From Lepas anatifera (taxonomy: Eukaryota; Arthropoda; Thecostraca; Lepadidae): a DNA stretch of 64,000 nucleotides. A program made the position numbers and the translations under genes. Positions 1-10,274 of the stretch are shown one piece after another. The notes beneath the pieces are model-generated. The model did no database searches, had not been told where the DNA came from, and was given only the letters and a program-made list of their open reading frames with translations. The stretch covers positions 317,501-381,500 of the forward strand of contig JAOTON010000056.1 in NCBI GenBank assembly GCA_034440635.1, in the 5' to 3' direction. Positions within the stretch are counted from its first letter, which is position 1, and every line of letters starts with the position of its first letter.

Positions 1-289
1 TAAACACTGAAAAGGTTTTGTAATGATAATTGTTATCAAAAAGAGTATCAAAAGATACAAAAAAGGTATCAAGAGAGCGCACCCAACTCCCTAACCTTCT
101 CGTCACGCGGCAGACTCTAGAAACCTGTCTAAGTGATGATTCAGCCTCTCCGTAAGGTAATCGAACGAATATTTAATGAAAAAAGCTCTATCACATAATG
201 TCTAGATGATGAAAATGTGTTTTAAGCGCCGATTAGGTTAAAATTATCCGATGGCTTCTACTACACTGCAATATCCAACCTACTGTACT
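1..289. other. Unassigned AT-rich flank
   Basis: I see no convincing reading frame, repeat or RNA gene here. The last bases (282-289, actgtact) are the left target duplication of the MITE that follows. Confidence 0.5.
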
Positions 290-668
290 CAGTGGCGGAT
301 CTAGCCGGTTGGTTTGGGAGGGGCAAACCAAATTCGAAAAGCAAAAAAACGTCACGCAGTGCAAAATTGCGCTACAATATGCTTTTTCGATAAGATTTTG
401 GAAACTGGAGACGAAAAGCAAAAAACAAACGCCACGGGGTGACAAATATGGGCTCAAGATACTTTTTTCCTATCCAATCCCCAATAATTACCCTGAACTT
501 CACTAATTCTGTTTGAAGTTGAGAGTTGAAGCACCAAAATCTTGTTTACAAGCTAAAAAGGAGTCGGGGAAAAAGGAGGTCGATCGCTTGGGGGGGCAAA
601 AACATAGTTTTGGAGCTTTTCCGTTTGGGGGAACAATTGCCTTTTTGCCCCCCCTGGATCCGCCACTG
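290..668. mobile_element. hAT-type MITE with perfect 8-bp target duplication
   Basis: The left end reads CAGTGGCGGATCTAG and the right end, read on the other strand, CAGTGGCGGATCCAG. The 8 bp actgtact is repeated exactly at 282-289 and 669-676. Short CA-starting inverted ends plus an 8-bp duplication are hallmarks of hAT transposons. At 379 bp there is no room for a transposase, so it must be mobilised in trans. The open frames seen on both strands here are different from one another and look incidental. Confidence 0.88.
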
Positions 669-900
669 ACTGTACTCCAATATCCTGTGACATAACTGTA
701 AACTCCCAAAATCCGAAATTTTTGAACGTGAAAAAATTGAACGTCCAGCGGGAAGTTCTCGAAAAATTATATTTGCACCCCACGAAGAACATTTCACGAA
801 GAAATAACAAAATCACGAAGAATATTTTGGATTTATAACTATCCATTTCACGTAGGCACAGTAGATTGGCCACAGCAATTAGTCCTAGAAATATCAAAAG

Positions 901-1585
901 CATAGGTGGATCCGGTACTTCCGATGCGGGTCCCATGGCCAAAAGTGGACGTCATCCGGACCAGGGACGCCACTTTGGACGGCAAAGTCTATCCGGTGGG
1001 CACCTGTAGGAGGCGGACGCAGACCCGAGTTTTGGGGGCCCAAACCCATACCTTCCTCTCCTGAGAGGGGGTGGCATAGGCGTGGGATCGGGGTGGGCCA
1101 GGGGGCCATGGCCCCCCCCAATATTCATGATTCTTAACCATTAACCCTATGGCGTTGACTGGAAAGAAATGACTTCAAAATGCCCGCTGCCCCCCCCCAA
1201 TATTCTGGACGTTCCTACGCCTATGGGGGGTGGGACGTGCAACTTGGGTGCTCGACAGACCTAGACCTAGTATAAGCTACCTCTCCAAGTACATAATTGC
1301 TCTCCAGGGGGGAGTGAAGATTTTTCTCTACAAACCTAGTGTAAACACCTTTTTTCCAAAAAAATCCGGCGTTTGGGAGGGCCAAAAGATAGTTTTGCCC
1401 CCTCGAGCGCTTTGAGGGATGACCGAAATGCCCCTCCCCCTGCGTCCGCCAATGAGCACCTAATCCTATCGTGGAGGCACCGATACTGGTATCATGGGGG
1501 AAGCGACATTTTAGGGGGCGCTGTGACCCATTGAGGGGTGTGGGTCGATGGGGGAGCACCCCCTTGCCTCCAGGACCCGCCTATG
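901..1585. mobile_element. Degenerate composite of hAT-type MITEs
   Basis: The left end reads CATAGGTGGATCC and the right end, reversed, CATAGGCGGGTCC. The interior has GGTGGGC/GGGGGCGC blocks resembling the elements at 1990-2237 and 28006-28279. I could not find a matching 8-bp duplication at the outer ends, so the outer boundary is uncertain. A clear 151-bp MITE is nested at 1075-1225, and further insertion debris lies around 1300-1460. Confidence 0.45.
1075..1225. mobile_element. 151-bp hAT-type MITE, nested
   Basis: The ends are CATAGGCGTGGGATC (left) and CATAGGCGTAGGAACG (right, reversed). The 8 bp gggggtgg is repeated at 1067-1074 and 1226-1233. A second copy of exactly the same length with related sequence lies at 14140-14290, and the same terminal motif bounds the 5.5-kb element at 30547-36026. 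Confidence 0.85.
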
Positions 1586-1989
1586 CTCCTTATCTCGCCA
1601 CTGCTGCTCATATACCTTGCTCTTCATTCTTTTTCTATCAGACTGAACCGCGGTGAAAAGCGGCTAAGTGCCGTGGATTTTATTCCACCGCTCAGCTGCT
1701 TGTATGTCGCTATTACATGTATAAGCAGGAATATGACACCACTTCTTCGGCTCTACCCTAAAAGTGTCGTATTTTTTAACTGAACGACAGCGTATCCAAA
1801 ACATTGCGACTTTGGGCTTTGAGTCCCTGCCCGAGTTTAGCGTGGCAGAATGAAGTTCCTACGTGCATGGACTATGCTGTTTTAGCTAGAAGGCTGGTGA
1901 CGGTTTATGGGTGCGTGGGGGCCGGGGGGGGGCGGGGGGACTGGAATGTGTCCTGAGCATTTTGTGTACTGATGTGAGTAGATTCATAC
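1586..1989. other. Unassigned spacer
   Basis: No gene or repeat recognised. It holds G-rich runs near 1915-1940, and the left target duplication of the next MITE at 1982-1989. Confidence 0.4.
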
Positions 1990-2237
1990 CATAGGCGGAT
2001 CCAGGATTGCCGATCGGGGGGGCACCTTCCCGGGGGGCGCCATCCGGACCAGGGGGGCGCCACTTATGACCGGCAAAAGCTATCAGGTGGGCGCCAAATC
2101 CTATCGGTGGGCGCCGACTTTCGCATCCTGGGGGGGTGGGAAGCGACATTTCAGGGGGGCGCCATCGACCTTTCAGGGGGCGCCGAGGGTCGATCGGGGG
2201 TCACGTGCCCCCCTTGCCCCCCCTGGATCCGCCGATG
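1990..2237. mobile_element. hAT-type MITE
   Basis: The ends read CATAGGCGGATCCAGG (left) and CATCGGCGGATCCAGG (right, reversed). The 8 bp attcatac is repeated at 1982-1989 and 2238-2245. The interior carries GGTGGGCGCC and GGGGGGCGCC blocks shared with 28006-28279 and part of 901-1585, so these are likely one family. Confidence 0.82.
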
Positions 2238-2251
2238 ATTCATACAGATAA

Positions 2252-2479
2252 GATGATTATGCTATATAGAATTAACCGGTAATCGCTCATAATATAATGT
2301 AATTGAAAACGCCAAAGAGTATATTAATATTTCGACAACGTGTATTCTTCAGAAAAAAGTTTTGAATTTCAAAACTTTTTGCTGAAGAAGACACGTCGAA
2401 ATATTAATATACTCTTTGGCGTTTTCAATTACATTATATTATGAGCGATTGCCGGTTAATTCTATATAGCATAATCATC
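2252..2479. repeat. 228-bp near-perfect palindrome
   Basis: Two arms of about 112 bp run as reverse complements around a centre near 2366 (TTTTGAA next to TTTCAAAA), with almost no spacer and only a few mismatches or 1-2 base indels. The left arm starts GATGATTATGCTATATAG and the right arm ends with its complement. It could be a foldback MITE or an inverted duplication formed during repair. No coding potential is seen. It begins 6 bp after the target duplication of the neighbouring MITE. Confidence 0.88.
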
Positions 2480-2745
2480 ATGACTATCACGCTCCAAACA
2501 ACGCTTCATACTCTTAAAACATACAGATAACTTGCTTCGACAGTACATATAATAAAATTGGAACGATACAGATAAGGCGTGTGCGGTGCTCATAGCACTG
2601 AAAAACACTGGAGGTCTTAAAATGAGTCTTGTATTTGAGTTTGCATAGTCTGCAAAGTCACAAGGCACTTTTCAATCTGAATCATTGTTCAAAATCAGAT
2701 GCTTTCAAAGGTTTCAGTTTTTCGGCTAGGACTGCAGTTTCTTTT

Positions 2746-4135
2746 GGGTGTGACTTTTCTGCGGATTAGAATTGCGGAGAAAAATGCTTTTCGCAACCAG
2801 ACCACCTAGAGGCTTGCGGTTTTCACTAAAAGAATGGCCATTGTCTGTTTAGTGAGATTCCAAAATTTCATCCCTCTACGTCCAGTAACAGCAACGTTAT
2901 AACGTAAAACGTTAAATAACTCGTGAATTTGCTGCGGAGAGAAGCTGCGGAGAAAAATGCTCTCGGTAACCAGAGCACCTAGCGACTCGCGGTTTTCTTT
3001 ATAATACTCCTTGCCACCAGAATTGCAAGATTCCAGAATCTCATGAACCTAGATCCCTTAGGAACAAAGTTATACCTATAACGTACAACGTCTTGCGGAG
3101 AGAAACGTTCTCGGAAACCAGACCAGATTTCGACTTGCGGTTTTCACCAGCGTCATCGCCATCATCACAAACGTAAGATTCCAGATTTTCGTGGTGCTAA
3201 ACCAAGTAGCTGCAACGTTATAGGGTCAAACGTAACACATTGGCGTATTTTGGCGGGACTCCGCCAAACGACGCTGCGGAGAGAAATACTCTCCGCAACC
3301 AGAGTACCTAGCGACTTGCGGTTTTCATTAAAATAATCCTTGGCATTGAAAATGAAGCATTCCAGGATTTCATGATCATAGTCCCCTTAGGTGCAACGTC
3401 ATAACGTAAAACGTCTTGCGGAGAGAAACATTCTCGGAAACCAGACCAGATATCGACTTGTGGTTTTCACCAGCGTCATCGGCGTCATCACAAACGTAAG
3501 ATTCCAGACTTTTGTGATGCTCAACCCGGTAGCAGCAACGTTATAGGGTCAAACGTAACAAAACGTCTTTTCTGCGGAGAAAAATGCTCTCTGCAACCAG
3601 AGCACCTAGCGACTTGCGGTTTTCACTAAAATAATTCTTGGCATTGAAAATGAAGGATTCCAGGATTTCATGATCGTAGTCCCCTTAGGTGCAACGTTAT
3701 AACGTAAAACGTCTTGCGGAGAGAGACTTTCTCGGAAACCAGACCAGATATCGACTTGTGGTTTTCACCAGCGTCATAGGCGTCATCACAAACGCAAGAT
3801 TCCAGACTTCTGTGATGCTCAACCCGGTAGCAGCAACGTTATAGGGTCAAACGTAACAAAACGTCTTTTCTGCGGAGAAAAATGCTCTCCGCAACCAGAG
3901 CACCTAGCGACTTGCGGTTTTCACTAAAATAATCCTTGGCATTGAAAATGAAGGATTCCAGAATTTCAGGATCGTAGTCTACTTAGGTGCAGCGTTATAA
4001 CGTTAAACGTCTTGCGGAGAGAAACGTTCTCGTGGGGAGGGAATCGCCTTCACAGATAGCGCCACCGGTCTCATTCTAGGTGGCGCTACCTGCCACCACA
4101 CTCAGCGGCTACATCCCTGGCAGTGTTCACGGTGG
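2746..4135 (+). repeat. Left inverted arm of the foldback element, ~8 subunits
   Basis: About eight diverged units of roughly 140-180 bp follow one another, each marked by a variant of CTTGCGGTTTTCACT (near 2812, 2985, 3131, 3312, 3455, 3612, 3755, 3910). Two types alternate in part. One has AAAATGCTCTCCGCAACCAG followed by AGCACCTAGCGAC. The other has CGTTCTCGGAAACCAGACCAG. Many units carry AACGTTATAACGT and a short GCGGAGA/TCTCCGC stem. The arm ends inward near CACGGTGG. Confidence 0.85.
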
Positions 4136-4163
4136 TAATCGCGGACGAGGAGAGCGACGAATA

Positions 4164-4670
4164 TCAGTGGCGGCGGATAAAGGGGGCAAGGGGGCAGTTG
4201 CCCCCCCCCAATTATCAGAGAGGGCCCCTGGAAAATACGCAATTTTAGCTTGTTTCTTTTCTGAAAGTTCATGAACGACCTGACTGAGCCCTCAACTGCT
4301 TCTGGTCGGTTTGGACAATGTCCGAGCTTTATCTCAGGGGCCCCGAGCTTGGTCTAAGGGCCCCTGAGCTTGGGCTCGGGGGCATTTGAGCTTGATCTCT
4401 AGGGCCCCCAAGCTTGGTCTTAGGGGCCCCTGAGATTGGTCTAAGGGGCTCCCGAGATTGGTCTTAGAGAGCCTTGAGCTTGGTTTCAGGGGCATCCAAG
4501 CTTTGTTTCAGAGGCCCCCAAACTTGGTCTCAGGGGCCCCGAGCTTGGTCTCAGGGGCCCAGAGCTTGGTCTCGGGGGCCTTCGAGCTTGATCTCTAGGA
4601 GCCTCCAAGCTCCGTCTCAGGGAGCACCGAGCTGTGTCTCAGGGCCCCGAGCTTGGTCTTGTGTGTGCTC
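4164..4670. repeat. hAT-like left end followed by GAGCTTGGTCTCAGGGGCCCC minisatellite
   Basis: A sequence starting CAGTGGCGGCGGATAAAG at 4164 looks like the end of a CAGTGGCGGATCC-type element, but I found no matching right end. From about 4310 to 4665 there are ~20-21-bp units of the form GAGCTTGGTCTCAGGGGCCCC, the same array type as in element D (31370-32560). It is likely a fragment of a minisatellite-bearing element. Confidence 0.65.
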
Positions 4671-4927
4671 AAGTCAGTATGCCTGTCATTTGCGTTTTTT
4701 TTCTGTGCCGATATAGACGACAGCATCAAAGCACCCACAGTTCTCATTCTGCAGGAGACGGAATGTTCCATAAAAAAATACTCATGAGAATAAAATAATT
4801 CGTGTTACCTACCATGTTTTATTATGTAGATGCATACGAACAAACAGCGTTCACTTTTTAAAAGAAGAACTATTTGCCTCGGAAGGCCGTTTTTGTACCG
4901 TTATTATAATTTTGCTAAACTCCTAAC

Positions 4928-5480
4928 GTGATGCTAGAGCTTAAAGATTTGACGTTCAATGTCCGAGGCTTACGTGAACCTATAAAACGCAGATCCATAT
5001 TTCGACATCTACATGCTAAATACGCTGCTCATTTTGCTGTACTACAGGAAACATATTTCAGCTTGGAATCTGAGATCGTGTGGAAAATCGAATGGGAAGG
5101 CAAAACCATTGTTTTACACGGGCCAACTAATCAACAAGGAGGAATAACTATTTTTGTACGGGGCCTAAGGTGACTTTTACCATTTGCGACGCTTATGCAG
5201 GAGCGGAACCAGTATTCTGCTAGGGGAGTGGCTGAGCTTTGAAAAATGGCGAAAAAAGGGGAATAGGGCGCAAAATGGCGAAAACGGGGCAAAGGGGGAG
5301 GCTGAAACCCCCTCAGCTCCCCTGGATCCGCATCTGCACTTATGCCTCTGACCTCAGGCAGCAAGTCCTAGCCAATCTATTGCGGTTTTTAGGGGCCCTT
5401 GCTGCCAAGGGGACCCCCTGGAAAATTCTTGCCCTCCATCCAAAAAAGAGCATCCGCCGCCATTGACGAAGATGTGGGAG
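4928..5480 (+). pseudogene. L1/Tx1-like LINE endonuclease fragment
   Basis: The frame from 4928 encodes 81 residues that resemble the start of an APE-type LINE endonuclease: LTFNVRGLREPIKRRSIF, then AVLQETYFS with the metal-binding glutamate of the QET motif, then WEGKTIVLHG and GGITIFVRGL. The usual Trp before NVRGL is Phe. A frameshift near 5165 leads to KVTFTICDAYA. A MITE (5198-5336) interrupts it, and the frame resumes as SDLRQQVLANLLRFLG ... KGTPWKILA up to about 5465, compatible with the region before the GDFN motif. No RT domain follows. Dead remnant. Confidence 0.7.
5198..5336. mobile_element. 139-bp hAT-type MITE in the LINE remnant
   Basis: The ends are CAGGAGCGGAACCAG (left) and CAGATGCGGATCCAG (right, reversed). 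Flanking 8-mers cgcttatg (5190-5197) and cacttatg (5337-5344) match at 7 of 8 positions. Removing the element and one 8-mer rejoins a plausible LINE frame (CDAY to ASDL). Confidence 0.72.
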
Positions 5481-5868
5481 CAATGGACATTGCGGACGTA
5501 CTGATGGTGTAAATGCGTGTGCTACGATTTTTCCAGCTTCAATAGGTGCAAGCAAATACCAATTTTTTCTGTCATCTTTGAATATATGTTCCAGCAGGGG
5601 CGCAACTTTATGTTTTCGATTGGGGGGGCACACGGCTCGAAAGGGGGCTCGTACATGAGGGGGGGCACGTATTTTTTTAATGAAAATGTGACCGAAAAAA
5701 CGTATTTTCGACCGTTTATTGTCGAAAACTGACTGCAAAGGTTAAATAACAATTTTTAGCGCGCTATTCGTCACTGTTCATGATTTGAACTATTTAGCCC
5801 AAAAAGTAGTCAGAAGACGCAATCTTTTGAAAGAGCTGCCAAAGTATATAAGGAGATTGGACAAGTAG

Positions 5869-6132
5869 GTGTCTACTTACCGTCTTCGTCGTCCACGCGG
5901 GATGCTCTCCTCCGGAGGCACAACGGGATCAGACGCGGACGACGCAGGAGGGATGGATGCTGGAGGGTCTTTTAGAAAACGGGATCCGGCTGGTTGCCTG
6001 GCCGAGGATGGCAATGATCAGGAAAAGAAGGATTGGAATTATAACCTTACTTCACCGTTTTTCTTAAAACTATATACATTGCACTTTTCCGAGTTAGTTT
6101 TAAAGTGGGGTTTTAATTTTTGCGGTCGATAA
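5869..6132 (+). other. Open frame shared with copy B, unassigned
   Basis: An 87-codon frame here corresponds to a longer frame (21508-21894) in copy B. A copy-A change near 6120 ends it early. I do not recognise the product. On the minus strand the same DNA reads into a GTAAG-like donor (its complement CTTAC lies near 5877 and 21486), so it could instead be a captured exon fragment on the minus strand. Evidence for coding is weak. Confidence 0.15.
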
Positions 6133-6894
6133 ATGAAGGTAGCTTGCATAGTCAATAGTAGTGATATGAACCACTTTAAGTGCAGGCGTACGTTGCTAGA
6201 GATTAAATGCAAATATGATCGGGGTCATTTTATAACAGTTTGCAAAATTAGCAAGACGATTCTAGATTCATAGGTTACCTGAAAAATGAAGAAAGTTTGG
6301 GTAGTTTTGCTAGAGCAGCCTCTCAGTTTTGAGTATTCTTTGTTTTACGCTTTTGTGCACCCGACTTATTTTTATACTGTCCAACCATTTTAACATTCAC
6401 ACCTGGAACGAAATCGCATTATCACGAATAATTTGATACAAATGGAAGGTAGAGATCGAAGTGCGAAATTCCTTTATCAGCAGGGAAATCGAACCTACTG
6501 ATATTTATGTTACATAATCAAGACACCGTTTTCTGATCCATTCACCTTGCCAGTTCAATGACATTTTACAACACTGGGTACCGGTCAAGGGGTACTATGA
6601 ATAGGTGATACTGCCTATTTCCCTTTACAATCATCGCATAGGATCAGAACAAAAGGAATTGGGGGCCTAACATTTCTCACGCCCCATCCATCTCTCCCCG
6701 AATGTTCCAGGAGGCATGGGACCGGCCGCACGTTACCCGGGAAAACCACAGGGGGCCCGCAAGCATGGCAGGGGGCCGGTTTCGGCAACAGGGAGCTCGG
6801 ATACACCACCTGGGGCACGAAACGGCTAACAAATAAGGAACTCCTGCAAATAAGCGACTTACACAACAGCTTCAGTTTCTGTACGACATTCTTA

Positions 6895-8320
6895 GACCAC
6901 AAGGGGCCCAGACAGACCACAGAGGGCCTGAGCACACCAAAGGGGCCAGGCAGACCACAGGAACCCAGAAAACCATATGAGCCCGGTGAGCCCACAAGGG
7001 GCCCGAGCAGACCACACACAGCCAGCAATTTGGCTGGGCTCTGCCCGATATGTGCTGGGCTTTGACTGGGCAGAGTCCGAGTACATGGGCTCAGCCCGGG
7101 TCTGGCTCCGCTCCGCCTGGGCAGAGCCCATGGTCAAGCAAGACCGGGCTCTACCGCTCGGGTAAGTTGTCATCCCCCGACCTAATGTCGGGCTCAGCCC
7201 GAGTCTATGTGGCTCAGCTATGAGTCTTATGGCTCGGGCAGAACCCGGCCCAGCCCGCTCTGGGCCCGGTTGGAATGGCTGGCTGGGCAGCGGGCCCGGG
7301 TAGACCACACGGGGCCTGGACAGGTGAAAGGACCTGGGCAGACCACAGGGACCCGAGCAGAACACTGGGGCCGGGCCAACCACAGAGGGGCCCCAGTCTG
7401 CAAAGTATGGCAGCAGACCCGACCAGTCCGCACCAGCCTTGTAGTTTTTTTGCGCCACCAGCAACCTAAAATTCACACCAAACACCGTTGGGAAATTTCA
7501 CTGACCCGGAAATTTCGATGTTTTTACCAGTTTCTTCCTTCTCAGAACTCTGTGGGTGTTTGATTTAAGCTCCCTCGCACCAGACGGCAAAATTGGGGAT
7601 TTGTTTGCTCCAAAGTTTGCACCACCTGAAGGGTGTCCGCACCACGAGATCTCGTCAAAAGTGCCATACTTTGCAGACTGGGAGGGGCCCGGGCAAACCA
7701 CAGAGGGCCTGCGCAGATAAAAGGGACCCCGGACAGACAAAACGGGGTCCGCAGAGGCCACACGGAGGCCCGGACAGACCAAAAGGGTTCCGGCAAAACC
7801 ACAGGAGGCTCGGGCAGACCACAAGGGGCTCGATCAGACCAAAATGGGCACTAGCAGACAAGGGGTCCGTGCAGACCAAATGGGACCGACCGGGCAGACC
7901 ACAGGGGCCTGGATAGACCACAGGGGCCTGGGCAGACCACAGGGGTCCGGGCAGACCACAGGGGCCTGGGCAGACCACAAGGGGACAGAGCGGAGCACAA
8001 GGGGCCCGGACAGGTCACAGGGGCCTGGGCAGACCACAGGGGTCCGGGCAGACCACAGGGGCCTGGGCAGACCACAGGGGTCCGGGCAGACCACAGGGGC
8101 CTGGGCAGACCACAAGGGGACAGAGCGGAGCACAAGGGGCCCGGAAAGGCCACAGAGGCCTGGGCTGACCGCAGGGGCCCGGGCAGACCACAAGGGGACA
8201 GAGCGGAGCACAAGGGGCCCGGACAGGTCACAGGGGCCTGGGCAGACCACAGGGGCCCGGACAGGCCACAGGGAGCCCGGTCAGACCAATAGGGACCCGG
8301 GATACCACAGGGGCCCGCAT
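6895..8320. repeat. 19-bp minisatellite arrays of copy A
   Basis: Clusters at about 6895-7030, 7300-7400 and 7680-8320 use the unit GGGCAGACCACAGGGGCCT. Unit starts at 8046, 8065 and 8084 give an exact 19-bp step. Around 7936-8260 a higher-order block repeats: several canonical units followed by a variant stretch with GGGGACAGAGCGGAGCACAA. Reading frames on both strands are open because the unit lacks stop codons. Copy B has the matching array at 22490-23615 with fewer units. Confidence 0.9.
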
Positions 8321-9033
8321 GGCAAGCATGGCAGAGGCTGGTTGCAGTTACACGAACCGCATCCATGGCAGGCCCGTCTGCATCCACAGGGTATTAACTA
8401 CTGGGAGTAGGGACCCGGCTGCGGCCACCAGGGGGGAGGGGCAAATGGGGTGGCCACCAGGGGGGGAGAGCGAATGGAGCAGCCACCCCTTAAGTCCAAG
8501 AGCCTCTGAGGACGAAATTCCGCACCCAAACCCTCCTCTCACCCAGGATGCGACGATTGATCGCCCTTTGGGTGAAAAGTGCGCCCTTCGGGTGGCTAAG
8601 TGTCACCCTGCCCCCTGAGGCTTTGCCCCTCCCCCTCCCCTTACCCAAATTTTAGATACGTCACTTGCGGCCATATGGGGCACAAGATTCTCCAAGTCTT
8701 GGTATTTAGTCATCAGGGGTGCCGGACAGGGGATCATCACTCATTAGGGATTTAGCCCGACAACAGCAAAGAGCAAACAATCACTTCACTTGCCATTCAA
8801 CACCGCGCATCGGAGCACGATTTGGATTGACACGAAAAGCCCAAACGTAAAACCCAAATCAGAGCCTAACGAAACTTTTCCAGAGTAGGCACAATCCGAT
8901 TGAATCATAAGCATGCCAATTTTACTGTTAAAAGCAAACTTTGTGCAAATCATTCGCCTCGGCGAATACGACAAGAGAGCCAGGAGCATGCCTTAGCTTC
9001 TTTCGCGCTGCGCTGACAAGCCCGGGAAATTAA

Positions 9034-9875
9034 CACGCGCATTGACGGGGGTCTGAGCCACCTTCGCATTGACGGGGGGGGCGGGTACCCGCCCCCTAAG
9101 ATCTCGAGAACCACGGTAGGTAGCGAAAAACGGTAAACGGCGTTGGGCTGCCCATCCACTTCTCCATCGAAAACATTTGAACCATTTTTTGTCAGGTCAC
9201 ATTTAAGGTCACGAGAGGTCAAAACATGTCCGTCATAGGGATAACATGTAAAATTAAGTTTTTCGGGCATTACATCTGAACAAGTAAAGATAGAGCAAAA
9301 CGACTTAAACTATATGAATCCTCTTAGCAAGCCAAATCGAATGATATATAATTTGACCTTGCTAGGTCAAATCAAGGATTTGACCTGACCTGAGGTCAGG
9401 TCAGGGTCAAATTATATAAAATGCATATCATTAGAACTGCAAAGCCCAGGCGAGTCTAATGCAGCTAAAATAAATGCTCTATCACCATCCGTTACTGAGT
9501 TATTCCGTAAAAACCATTTTTCCCATGTATTTCCAATGGAGAGGTCATGCCTCGTACCTGACCTTAGGTCATCGATATCAAAAATACCGGAACATATGTT
9601 AGAGAACTCGGTGGGGCCATTATGTGTTATGAGTTTCAATCGGATAAGTTCACCCTGCTCCGACTTATGCTATCCTAAACTTTTTTTGAGGTCGGGTCAC
9701 TTGACCTGTACTGGTGACCTGACCTGAGATGACCTAACGTTAAATTTTTCACAGAAGTTGTAAAAATGATGAGGGAAAAGGTATACCAAGTACGGCGGCG
9801 CTACGCGCCGCCGTTTTTCTACTATCTCCGAAAAACCCGAGGGGGGCGGGTACCCGCCCCCCGTCAATGCGCGTG
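9034..9875. mobile_element. piggyBac-type MITE with TTAA duplication
   Basis: TTAA flanks both sides (9030-9033, 9876-9879), and the ends are inverted: CACGCGCATTGACGGGG. Copy B has the uninterrupted site GGGAAATTAAGAGG around 24316-24319, which directly shows a clean TTAA insertion. The 842-bp interior is rich in TGACCT/AGGTCA motifs and has no recognisable transposase. It belongs with 40381-41479, 49706-50627 and 57166-58356 in style. Confidence 0.92.
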
Positions 9876-10274
9876 TTAAGAGGCTACCATTCGCCGGCGG
9901 ACGCTCATTATATGTCCCAGATTTGACGACAAGGTATGATAACTTTTTGACAGACAAATTTAAGAAGAAGGCCCAGGATGGATCACATGGGCAGGGGTCG
10001 AAAAACTTACCATTTTGGCATTCTTAATGGTGACAGCCCAAGGTGGACAAGGTGACACAAATTAGCTGATATGTTTCCTCCAGACGAATAACGGAACAAA
10101 TAGCCAAAATTTTCCCATGTAATCTAAGCTCGCAATGTTTTTCAACAATTTATATGGTCCAGGAGCATCCCTTGGTATCCTACTAACTCAAAACGTGCCA
10201 CATTTTGCAGCCTGGGCTGGTGACACATTTATGGTTTGGCATTTTCAATGGTGACAACCTGAAAACTTTTTGGC

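Noticed and set aside
901..1585. Full hAT element with certain ends
   Set aside because: No matching 8-bp duplication around the outer ends, so it is listed only as a degenerate composite.
7498..8410. Long open frames on both strands (GP-, RGPG-, CGLPGP-rich) that look like collagen-like proteins
   Set aside because: They lie entirely on 19-21-bp minisatellites with no stop codons in the unit, are open in several frames at once and change with unit number.
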